64,000 nucleotides of DNA from Melastoma dodecandrum. Lineage: Eukaryota; Streptophyta; Magnoliopsida; Myrtales; Melastomataceae. Shown piece after piece: positions 1 to 9,700 of the stretch (its first letter is position 1; each line of letters opens with the position of its first letter). The DNA is taken from NCBI GenBank assembly GCA_029817715.1, contig JARUPY010000533.1, forward strand, positions 3,244,001 to 3,308,000. Direction: 5' to 3'. A program made the translations under genes and the position numbers. Under the pieces are notes generated by a model that searched no databases, was not told the DNA's origin, and was given only the letters and a program-made list of their open reading frames with translations.

Positions 1-1272
1 AATAACTCTGTGAACTATACAGAGAACTGGATTTTTGACTCTGGGTGCTCCAACCATATGACGGGTGACCAAAAGAAGTTGCAAGAGTTGTCGAAATACA
101 AAGGACAGCGAGTCGTCGTCACCGCCAACAACTCTAGACTGCCCATTACCCATGTTGGTAAGACTGTTATAGCTGCCGATGATAGCTCCAGGAAGGTGCA
201 ACTACAAGCAGTATACCATGTCCCTGGAATAAAGAAGAATCTTTTGTCAGTAGCCCAACTGACAGCCCCAGGCAACTTCGTGGTGTTTGGGCCAGAAGAT
301 GTGAAGGTTTACCGTGAGTTGAAGTTTTTAGGGACACCGTTCATGGAAGGGCAGAAGGTCAACTCTATCTACGTCATGTCTGCAGAATCTGCATATGTAG
401 ATAAAGTGAAGAAGAACGAGACAGCGGAACTCTGGCATGAGAAGCTTAGGCACGTTGGCTACCACAAGCTGAAGGCTATGATGAGTAAAGATATGCTGAA
501 GGGCCTCCTACAGCTGGAGGTGAATGTCGACAATATCTGTGCTGGCTGCCAGTATGGTAAAGCACACCAATTAACGTACGAAGACTCCACTCACTCTGAT
601 GTGTTCGGTCCAGTGAAGCATCCATCAGTAGGTGGCTGCAAATATATGGTAACCTTCATTGATGACTACTCTGGGTATGTCTGGGTAGACTTTATGAAGG
701 AGAAGTCAGAAGTCCTACAGAAATTCAGAGAGTTCAAGATCAAGGCAGAAGGCGATTTTCAGACAAATGTGAAGTGCCTACGTACTGACAACGGAGGAGA
801 ATATACCTCTGGGGAGTTTGCAGAATACCTGAAGAAAAACAAGATAAGACGACAATTGACTTGTCCCCACACGCCCCAACAGAATGGTGTGGCAGAAAGA
901 AAGAATAGGCATTTTGCAAAAGTATGCAGAAGTATGGTGCATGCCAGAAATATCCCAGGAAGATATTGGGTAGAGTGCATGAAGACAGCTGCATATGTTG
1001 CAAATAGGCTACCGCAAGCTCGCCTTGACTTCAAGACACCATTCGAGCTACTATGGAATATGAAGCCTACAGTGAGCCACTTTCGAGTCTTTGGGTGTGT
1101 TTGCTATGTGTTCATCCCTAACCACCTACGAAGTAAGTTCGATAAGAAGGCGACCAAGTGTATCTTCGTATGATATGACACAGAGAGAAAAGGATGGAGA
1201 TGCTACGATCCTATGACTAACAAGTGTACTGTATCAAGGAACGTCGTCTTTGATGAAGCAACTTCCTAGTGG
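1..1272 (+). pseudogene. copia pol, protease to integrase part, broken
   Basis: Frame 1 opens with the copia protease active-site context (WIFDSGCSNHMTGD at about 37-78). It continues through the GAG-pre-integrase zinc motif (H near 437 and 452, CxxC near 538-549) and the integrase core. The second catalytic Asp lies in TDNGGEY and the Glu in PQQNGVAERKN. Two in-frame stops interrupt it: TGA at 1171-1173 and TAG at 1267-1269. The residues on either side are still recognisable integrase C-terminus, so these are nonsense mutations and not gene ends. The 5' part of the polyprotein (gag) is outside the window. Confidence 0.9.
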
Positions 1273-3085
1273 GTGCCTTCAAAGGAACCAGAAGAAGAAG
1301 CTCAATTGAAGCAGGGGGAGCAAGTAACCCTAAAACCAACCATTGAGGAGACTGATGAAGGGCCCACTATAACAAGGAATAATGACATAAAAGAAGAGAG
1401 GCCTTGGCAAACAGGAGTGTACCAGAGGTCATTCAAAGAGAATGTAGTGGAAGAAGAAACTGGTGACGGGACGACACCACTGAGGAGGTCCACAAGGCAA
1501 CGAAGACCTCCAACAAGATACATAGATGCATCACTTGCAGAAGACGTTGATCCACAAGAGCCATCAAGCTACAAAGAATCATCAAAGCATAAGGTATGGC
1601 AAAAGGCAATGAGTGAAGAGATTCGAGCATTGGAAGAAAACCAAACTTGGGATTTGGTTCCAAAACCTAGCGAGGTAAGACCCATATCCTGCAAGTGGGT
1701 CTATAAGGTGAAAATTCGATGGTGGAGAGATACAAGGCTCGTCTCGTTGCTCGAGGATTCTCTCAACAGTACGGCTTGGACTACGACGAAACCTTCAGTC
1801 CAGTTGCGAAGATAACAACTGTCAGAGTTCTACTCGCCTTAGCAGCAAGTAAGTCCTGGAAACTCTGGCATATGGACGTGAAGAATACATTCCTACATGG
1901 AGAGTTAGACAGAGCAATCTATATGGAACAACCTCAGGGGTTTGCAGATAAGAATCGTCCGAACTATGTCTGCAAACTAAGGAAAGCATTATACGGACTG
2001 AAACAGGCTCCAAGAGCTTGGTACGACAAGATTGCGGAGTTCTTAGTGCAGAGTGGATATACTCTCGCTGTCGCCGACTCAAGCCTCTTCGTCAAATTCA
2101 AAGAAGAGAAAATTGTAATAGTACTTGTTTACGTGAACGATCTCATCATCACGGAGATAATGACAATGAGATCAAACAGATCAAGGAAAATTTCTCAGTG
2201 CGCTTCCACATGAAGGAGCTTGGAGAACTCAAGCACTTCTTGGGACTAGAAGTTGACCGCATTCCAGAAGGCTTGTTTTTATGTCAAGAGAAATATGCAA
2301 GGGAGCTGCTAAAGAAATACGGGATGTTAGAGTGCAAGCCGATATCAACACCTATCGAGTTCAACGCTAAGCTTAGTGCAAATGAAGGCAAGGATCTTGA
2401 AGAGCCAACAATGTACCGTCAGCTGGTTGGCAGTCTGATCTACCTGACACATACAAGACCGGGCATCTCTTATGTAATCGGTTTGGTGAGTAGGTTTATG
2501 CAAACTCCAAAGAAGCCTCACCTCGAAGTAGTTCGGCGAATTCTGAGATATATTAAGGGTACGTTGAACTATGGGATGCTGTATAAAAGAGAAGGGGATT
2601 GCAGACTTGTCGGATACTGCGATGCTGACTATGTTGGTGACCGTGATACCAGAAGATCAACGACAGGATACGTCTTCAGTATCGCAGGGGGAGTAGTATC
2701 ATGGTGCAGTAAGCGGCAACCAACAGTTTCACTCTCAACGACAGAAGTGGAATATAGAGCTGCTGCAATTGCAACACAAGAAGCTACTTGGCTAATGCAA
2801 CTCATGCAAGATCTTCACTGACAAACTGACGATGGAGTTCCTCTATCATGCGACAACCGATCAATGATCCAACTAGCAGAAAATCCAGTGTTTCATGCAC
2901 GAACTAAGCACGTTGAAGTCCACTATCACTTCCTACGAGAGAAGGTGTTACAAGGAGACATCAAGCTACAATACATTGGAACGGAAAGTCAAATAGCCGA
3001 TGTCTTCACTAAGGGACTTAACACAAACAAGCTTGAAGAGTTTCGGACAAAACTTGGCATGACAAGAAGAACAAGTCGGTGTTGA
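1273..3085 (+). pseudogene. copia pol, reverse transcriptase and RNase H part, broken
   Basis: The reading frame starts in frame 1, changes to frame 3 near 1700-1720 and to frame 2 near 2145-2165, and has a TGA at 2819-2821, so two frameshifts and one nonsense mutation are visible. Reverse transcriptase landmarks are present ([26 protein letters not shown]). The catalytic YVDD box reads YVND because codon 2136-2138 is AAC, so a metal-binding Asp is lost. The RNase H part ([16 protein letters not shown], then TKHVEVHYHFLREKV) and the usual copia C-terminus (ADVFTKGL) follow. The copy cannot be autonomous. Confidence 0.92.
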
Positions 3086-3092
3086 GGGGGAG
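3083..3092 (+). other. polypurine tract of the copia element
   Basis: A purine run (TGAGGGGGAG) lies immediately 5' of the LTR start TGTTAG at 3093 and just after the last RNase H codons. This is the expected plus-strand primer site for LTR retrotransposons. Confidence 0.85.
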
Positions 3093-3180
3093 TGTTAGAA
3101 ATAACAACACCTCTCTTATGGGCTCCAGAAAGTTCCTATGATTATCCTAGAAAGCTCCTAAGATTAGTGTATAAGGTTCT

Positions 3181-5278
3181 TGTTGGATCGTTCAGGAACA
3201 CTAAGAGGGGGGTGAATTAGTGTTTATAACTTTTTCGCCCTTTCTCAGTGTCAGCGGAATGTTACTGTATCACAGCAGAACGTTTCTCAGAATGAGAACT
3301 GCTTTGCTGTAACCGTTACGACTTAATCGTTGGATTCTCGTACTAGTGTTTACGCGATCGTAAGGGACACAGTAGTTTATAGTGGTTCGGCCTTAATCGA
3401 CCTACGTCCACTTTCCACCGTAGAGGTGATTCCACTATTTGAAAATAATGGGTGCAAAGAGCCCTTGCACTAGGCGTAAGTTTTTCTCACAAAGTGAGAT
3501 TTAGAATCCCGTACAACAGATGATCACTCTTGGCAACGGTCAGCTCCTCACACAGTGGACGTCTGCTCGTGTCCAGCAGAATGATGCTCACGCTCAGCAG
3601 TTGATTGCTCAAAGGATTCGCACACAGCTCGTTGTCGCTTAATATAAACCTGACTATCAAAGCAGAGAGACAACGTTGTGTTAGTATATAAATCCTCACA
3701 GGTAATTCCTTACAGAGAAGAGTGGCTTCTCAGAGAGCAGCCCGTTTCTGCTTCACAGCGAAGGAATGCTTCGGCACTTGTTTGCTCAGAAGAGGATTTC
3801 CACAAAGATTTCGTCCCTTCTCCGGATGATCCTGTCTATAAGCGCAAGAGAGACAACCACAAAGTTGATCAAATAGATCACCACAAAGATCACGAAGAGA
3901 AGAACCACAAAGATCACAAAGAGAACCACAAAGACCACTTAGAAGGTATCCGTCCTACACTCAGTTCGGACGTGCACGGTTACCACAGCCGTGACTCACT
4001 GCACTGCACACCCAGTGCCTAGGGTGGAATTTTCCGATCCGTTGGCTTTCACGCAACCTGCTTTACTAACCCTCTGTATCAAGCGTTCAAGACTTCTGCA
4101 CAGCACCCCTGTGCTCGGGAGGAACTCTTTCCACTCCGGCGGCGTTCCCAACTCCTGCTCTACCCTGCAGGCACGAGACTTCTGGCGCGCACCCGCAAGT
4201 GCGTGTCTAACTGCTCAAACTCCGTAGGCTCGAGACTTCCCTGCGAAAAGACACGACAAGAACGGCTTCTTGCCGATGGGTCAGCAACCGGTTACTGCAA
4301 TCAGCACAGGTATTCACTTAGCTTCCCTCAGACGATTCGCCGGCTGCTCGTTGAACGCACCGAGGACACCTAGTCCCTCTCACGACGATCAAGGAATCTG
4401 AACTCAGCCCCTTGACACCCTCGCACGCAGTTTGCGAGAAATAAGAACCAGGTGACACTTAGCATATTCCGTTCTCCGTCGACCACTTAGACCACTCAGA
4501 CCACTCAGCCACTCAGCCCACTTAGAAATCGTTCGAAAACGTTGTAGGATTATGTGAGGGTCGTCTGGTATAAAAAGGAACGAAACAAATAATCGATTTC
4601 CCAAAAACGAATAATTTGTTTCCTAAAATCAGAATACAGGAAGCTGTAATCGTGGATCAGCAACAGGATGCTCAACGGTCATAATGACCAAGAAGGGAAG
4701 GAAATCTTTGATGATATTCCTTGCACGTATAATCTTATCAGATTAAATAATGATTATCAGAATCAGATAATATATTTAATCATTAAATATAATTAGACTG
4801 CAATATGCAAATCTGGAATAATAATTATTCTTTCATCAGCGCAATAACGCAGAATAGTTTTGCTGTAATGCAGCAAGGTCTTTCTTAAGTGTAACGACAC
4901 ATTGCTTAGGTTGCAGCGTAACATTGCTGCAGGATATCCAAGAAATATTTTGTTTCCAAAATTAAACTTGGAAAGCTAATCTCGTAATATTTAAATGCCT
5001 AAACATTTATAATGAGATCATTAAGCTAGATTAAATGAACTTAGACACTCAGATAAATATTCTGAATTAGTCCAAAATAAATCATGGATATTAAAGAATA
5101 TGTTTCCATATTTTTAATATTTATGCGCAATATCACAGTAACGCTTTACTGTAACGCAGCAATCTGTAACTGTTACTTGATGTGGTCCAGCAACACAGTT
5201 CTCAAGCTCATCACTAAGAATAAGCGAAGTGTTACAGCAATTATCTTCTCAAGCTCATCATCAAAACCAAGACTAACA
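3181..5278 (+). mobile_element. solo LTR (2098 bp) nested in the copia LTR
   Basis: The block starts with TGTTGG, ends with CTAACA, and is bracketed by a perfect 5-bp repeat GTTCT. That is the signature of a single LTR left after recombination. No gag, pol, PBS or polypurine tract is seen inside. It contains the phrases CACTAAGAGG, GGTGAATTAGTG and CCTACGTCCACT, which recur in the same order in the block at 58175-59748. Open frames inside (for example 3678-4022) come from short His/Lys/Asp-rich tandem repeats and show no protein-family signal. The family is unidentified; such a long LTR would fit a large copia lineage, but that is inference. Confidence 0.85.
3850..3945 (+). repeat. short tandem repeats inside the solo LTR
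   Basis: Imperfect repeats built on ACCACAAAGATCAC recur about six times with variable spacing. They keep one frame open by chance, which accounts for the His-Lys-Asp-rich hypothetical translation. Confidence 0.7.
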
Positions 5279-5404
5279 GTTCTTAATATTAGTCTAGAAG
5301 GTTGTGGGATTAGTCTAGATAGGAAAGTTCTAGAAAGGTAGAGAATTAATTAATCTTAGACCCTCCCTATAAATAGTGGTCATTGGTTCATTTGTAAATC
5401 ATCA

Positions 5405-5634
5405 GGAACGGAGGGAAGGTGATCATAATCGACATGGCTGTTGGAGATGCAAAAGTGGATGAGAAGTCGTTAGAATCTCAGCTTTGCTTCGATATGATGA
5501 TGACGGGTCTCTTTTCAGGGAAAGAAAGGACCGAGAAGGAATGGGGTAAGTTATTCAGTGATGCTGGATTCAGTGGTTACAAGATAAGCCCCGTTAATCT
5601 TGGATTAATGTCCCTAATCGAGGTTTACCCTTGA
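5405..5634 (+). pseudogene. O-methyltransferase copy 1 (OMT-1), exon 2 remnant
   Basis: From the first base after the copia LTR, the frame reads the C-terminal part of a COMT-type S-adenosylmethionine-dependent O-methyltransferase (KVIIIDM, then ESQLCFDMMMTG, ERTEKEWGKLF and SLIEVYP) and stops at 5632-5634. It differs from exon 2 of OMT-2 (22085-22314) at only about four positions, so the duplication is recent. The first exon and the start of exon 2, with the catalytic His, are cut off by the copia insertion and lie outside the window. The remaining 3' flank is itself split by the gypsy element: 5635-5689 continues at 18764. Confidence 0.93.
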
Positions 5635-6217
5635 GCTGCTGTCAGCGATATTCAGCTTTCAATATAATCGGTTACCTATAGTCGTGGTTTGACATGGCAA
5701 TTAATTTTGGGCCTGGGTCTAGAACAGAAACCCAGTAATCCCTCAAGTCACACTCCGAGTCGACCCAAGATATAGTCGTCTAGGCCGACTTACGACGAAA
5801 TCGATTAGACCGACCCATGATGAAGTCGACTAGGTCGATTTATGATGAAGTCGACTAGGTCGACTTATGAACGGGGTCGACTAGGTCGACTCACAACGAA
5901 AGAGTATGGTAATCAAAGTCAATCAAGATGACTCAACAGTAGCTAGGTCTACTAGTAGGGTCAAGTCGACGGAATCCTGGATAAGTCGACCAAGTCGATC
6001 GTAGTCCGTACAGATCAGCCAAGTCGACAAGGTTGAAATAAATTTATTCATTTTCAATCACGTTTGTTAAAGATCGTAACTGATCTTAAATATCCAGGAA
6101 CGTGATCCCATATATCAAGGGGGTTGTTGAGACACTCCCACGACATTAGGGATCACGATCTATAACACGATCTGCAAAACGATCTATCTGTTACGCGTTA
6201 ATCGCGTACAAGTCCTC

Positions 6218-6225
6218 TATAAATA
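6218..6225 (+). promoter_or_regulatory. TATA box of the gypsy 5' LTR
   Basis: TATAAATA lies 528 bp into the LTR. The identical box is at 18226-18233 in the 3' LTR. It is the likely core promoter for the genomic RNA; the R region would start about 30 bp downstream. Confidence 0.75.
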
Positions 6226-6344
6226 GCAGAGGGATTTTTCAAGACAGAACACGAATACACACAGCCAAAAACTCTGAAGTTTGTTCGTCAACCTTAGGAA
6301 TTAGATGCCCTGACCCGGCTTATAGGTTAATTACCCTTCCACCA

Positions 6345-6560
6345 GCAGAGTGAGCTCGTAGGGCCTTTGCCGTCAATCCTCCGCCAGCGACACCACCGAC
6401 GAAGTGAGCTCGTAGGGCCTTCGTCACAACTCTCCACCAGCGACCACCCCCGACGAAGCGAGCTTCCAAGGCCTTCGTCACGATCTTCCGCCAGCAACCA
6501 CCATAGACGGAGCGAGCTTCCAAGGCCTTCGTCACGCGTTCTCCGCCGCTACAAGATCCC
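6345..6560 (+). repeat. 54-bp tandem repeat, about four units, in the gypsy 5' LTR
   Basis: The phrases TGAGCTCGTAGG or CGAGCTTCCAAGG followed by GCCTTCGTCAC recur at 6351, 6405, 6459 and 6513, exactly 54 bp apart. Because 54 is a multiple of three, frames on both strands stay open for about 80 codons, but these translations are repeat artefacts. The same array is at about 18353-18568 in the 3' LTR. Confidence 0.88.
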
Positions 6561-6754
6561 ACATCGTCACCAACGTTTCCCTTTTTCCTATCAATGGCTG
6601 TAAGCCCTTTACTTTTAATTCTCTAAAGATTGTAAGACTTGCATTATTTCTGTATAAAGTTAGTGCATCTTCTTACTGGCGACCACAATACAACTACTGT
6701 GAGTCCATTGCCAAATATTTCCGACGTGATCCGTTCCGTGCGCGAACACGTTTT

Positions 6755-6772
6755 TGGCGACCACAGTGGGAG
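6755..6772 (+). other. primer binding site of the gypsy element
   Basis: TGGCGACCAC starts five bases after the 5' LTR. A TGG start complements the universal CCA 3' end of a tRNA, and the position is right for minus-strand priming. The following bases (AGTGGGAGCA) weaken a perfect match, and I do not assign the tRNA. Confidence 0.65.
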
Positions 6773-6789
6773 CACGTTGAGAAAAAAGA

Positions 6790-9700
6790 ATGCCGAGAAA
6801 TACTCGAAGCCGTGAGTCTCAGAATCCCTTAGATGGGGAAAACCAGGAACTTCCTCCGGGAATGGACTTGCCAGCGCCGGCCCTAGGAGGCCAGGCAGCT
6901 ACAAACCAGTCAGAACTTCCTCCGGGAATGGACTTGCCAGCGCCGGCCCTAGGAGGCCAGGCAGCTACAAACCAGTCCACCTTTGATTCACATACCCCGT
7001 CTGAATTTATTTCAAGACTGGAGTTCCACAAGGAACTGGGAGATGTGCGTCAGGAGTTGACTGCTATGAAGGGTATTCTAATGGATGTCCAAACCCTAAT
7101 AGGGCGTCTTTCTGGCCCGAGAAACGAGGAAAGAGTAAGACCTCATATGAGAGAAACCCCCTTTAGGGAGTCTACGTTCATGACAGACGCTCGACGGACT
7201 GCTCAAGGGCCACGTAACGTGACTTTTGAGCAATCTGAGATAAGGACGAATGCTCTTTTCGAACCCGGAAATATGGTTCCCCCTGGTCGACCCTCTTCTT
7301 CACGTAATCGACCAACGAATACGTATTGGAATGAGGTAGAGGACTTTCAAGAGGAAACAGATCGAGGGGAGGATTTTATTCCGTCTCGTCGCCCTGGAAA
7401 AGAACCTGTAATCGACGCGACTGGAGACCCCTATGAGCTTGGATCCCGAGGTGGAAACTTTCGGGAGGAACCTTCTTTCTACATGAGGGATCCAGTGAAT
7501 CAGGCAATGGGGGAAAGATCTCCGTACAGCCCGATAAGGTCAACTCGACCTCCAGCGCAGGCCCCAGTAGGCGGTATACCCCCAGACTTGAGGGAGACCA
7601 TAACTCAGGTTATAGAGCAAGTCGTCCCCGGAATAGCTCGGCGAGACGATGCCTGTTTGTACAGGTCTCCCTATCCTGCATATGTCGACAGGGATTTCCC
7701 TCTACCTAGAGGTTATAAGGTGCCCGACTTTACTCGTTTTTCGGGTGAAGATGAAATGACCCCACTCGAGCATGTCGCTCGCTTCACTCACCAACTTGGT
7801 GAGGCGGCTGGGAACGACTTTTGGAAACTGAAGCTTTTCCCTAACTCATTAACGGGAGATGCCTTTACGTGGTATGCGAGTTTGCCGCCAGGGTCAGTAG
7901 CCTCGTGGACTCAGATGCAGTCTATGTTCGTTAAGACCTTTGCTCGACTGGATACCCCCATGTCAATGTTTGAGGTAATGCGCCTTAAGCAGGCTAACGG
8001 AGAACACCCAGGACAGTTTCTAATGAAACTTAGGAAGGCCCTACTACGGTGTAGACCCCCCATACCGGAGAAAGATCAATTACTTCTCGCATTAAATGCG
8101 TTGACAATCCCGTTCCGGAAAAAGCTGCAGGGCGAGCGCTTTGCTGACCTGTATGACTTAGCAAGGAGGGCTACTGAGTATTATCAGCTCCTTACAGAGG
8201 AAGCCCAGCTGACTCGAGCCTACCAAGTCGATACTTATGAAGTCGACGTGGCGGAATTTGTCAAGGGGGAGTCGACTATATGCGATCCCCTGACTAAGAA
8301 GAATTCCAAAGCTAAGGCATCCCAAAAGAATGCCGAAGAAAGAAAATATTCTTTCGATACGGATAAAGTCGACGCAATATTCGACTGGCTTTATCAAAGG
8401 AAAAGGATTAGGCTCAAGCCCGGCCATCGAGTCCCTCAGACAGAGAGGGAAAAGAATATGAATTACTGCAAGTGGCATGGGTCCTTCACCCATGCTACCA
8501 AGGACTGTTTGTCCTTTAGAAATATCATTCAGGATTTAATAGAGTCTAAAGAGCTCCGTTTTCCCGAGGTCGACGAAGTCACCGTGGTGGATGATAATCC
8601 ATTCGAGGATGAAGTCGCCATTCATACGTTTGACATATTTGATGCTGAGGTTAATCTCTTAGAAGTTATTAACGACTATGATGTACCCTCGCAGGACTTA
8701 CAAGCAACCGGCGAGACTTTGGTGGCCAATGCCCTGATGAAGCGACTGGCTGAGCGTGGGGTCTTCATTCCGCCAAAAGGAAGGGAGAAGTGGCTATGCC
8801 ACTGGCACTTGAACGACACTCATACTACGGATCAGTGCCACACGTTCAAGAAGTACCTACTGGACAGCAAGACGGAGGGGTGGTACGACTTGACCCCGTT
8901 CGAGGAAGCAGCAATGTCGCTGAACACTTCCCGAGGATCTTCTCACGCCCTCAAAAGCCCTCCTAGCGCAGATCGTCGATTAGCCTTGCGAGGAGGAAGA
9001 GGAGGCCCCCAGGGTCACAAGGGGAATGGAGAGGCAGTCGCCTGGGGAACAGAACGCCCGGCACGGCGACTGGAGTTCATAGACTCGTCTGGCCAAAGGG
9101 TCATCAAACAGGGGTACACTAGAACTACCCCTGTCAAGGAGATTAGACCGGTAGAGGAGCATAAGGAAGCGGACCAACCTCAGCAGGCCGTGAATCGCAG
9201 GCCCCGCTACGCGTCGCAGACAGTTGATCCTCAGGAACTGCGGAGGGGGCCACCTATTGCCCAATTCCTGGACGAAAAGCTGCTGTGCCAAAAGTGCAAG
9301 CTGATCGCTCACAACCGCATACTCATCACCCAGCTCTGCACAGCATGCTGCGTTAACTACTTCTTGCGGCTCGTCGACTTATCCGCAAAAGGGGAGATGC
9401 TGGTGAAGGCAGTCCGTCCTGAGGGCTCAGGTAATTCGAACCCTAACAAGCCCTCTTCGAATAGGCCAGCAGATAACCCTGTGCAGGTAGGATATGACCC
9501 AGCCGACGGAAGGTTTGTAGAGGTAGGTCGACTTCCTTTTGGTTCTAAGAAACCAAGGTTTGTCAAAGCGCTTAACCCTTCGTCTCAATGGCAGAAGGCG
9601 GAAAGGAAGGTTACGCTTCCCGTGAGGGCTCAAAAGAGAAAAGAAAGGCGTCTAAGTCACGCCCAGAAGAAGCCAAGAATGACCCCTGTGATGCCACCCG

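Larger units (their letters stand above)
1..5404 (+). mobile_element. Ty1/copia retrotransposon, 5' part outside window, 3' LTR split by a nested solo LTR
   Basis: The element enters from the left edge in the middle of its polyprotein and runs protease, GAG-pre-integrase, integrase, reverse transcriptase, RNase H, polypurine tract and 3' LTR. That domain order (integrase before reverse transcriptase) defines Ty1/copia. The LTR starts with TGTTAG at 3093 and ends with ATCATCA at 5404. The next base is already O-methyltransferase exon 2, so the element inserted into that exon. The paralogous OMT at 22085-22089 reads GGAAC at the equivalent uninterrupted site, so GGAAC is the expected target duplication; its left copy is outside the window. 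The element is dead (see the pol entries). Confidence 0.93.
3093..5404 (+). repeat. copia 3' LTR (about 209 bp), interrupted by an insertion
   Basis: The LTR halves are 3093-3180 and 5284-5404, about 209 bp without the insertion and one target-site copy. It has TG...CA ends. The right half holds a TATA box (TATAAATA, 5368-5375), as expected of the U3/R junction. The interruption is flanked by the direct repeat GTTCT (3176-3180 and 5279-5283). Confidence 0.88.
5690..6750 (+). repeat. gypsy 5' LTR (1061 bp)
   Basis: It matches 17698-18758 with about 16 mismatches counted by eye (about 1.5%), all but one of them transitions, and no length difference. It contains a cluster of GTCGAC palindromes in the U3 part (about 5755-6030), a TATA box at 6218-6225 and a 54-bp tandem repeat near the 3' end. 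Confidence 0.95.

Noticed and set aside
3678..4227. His/Lys/Asp-rich open frames in the first solo LTR
   Set aside because: Short tandem repeats in non-coding LTR sequence; no homology and no conserved counterpart in the related LTR.
6320..6603. Open frames on both strands in the gypsy LTR, repeated at 18328-18611
   Set aside because: They are translations of the 54-bp tandem repeat, whose length is a multiple of three; no start context or family similarity.
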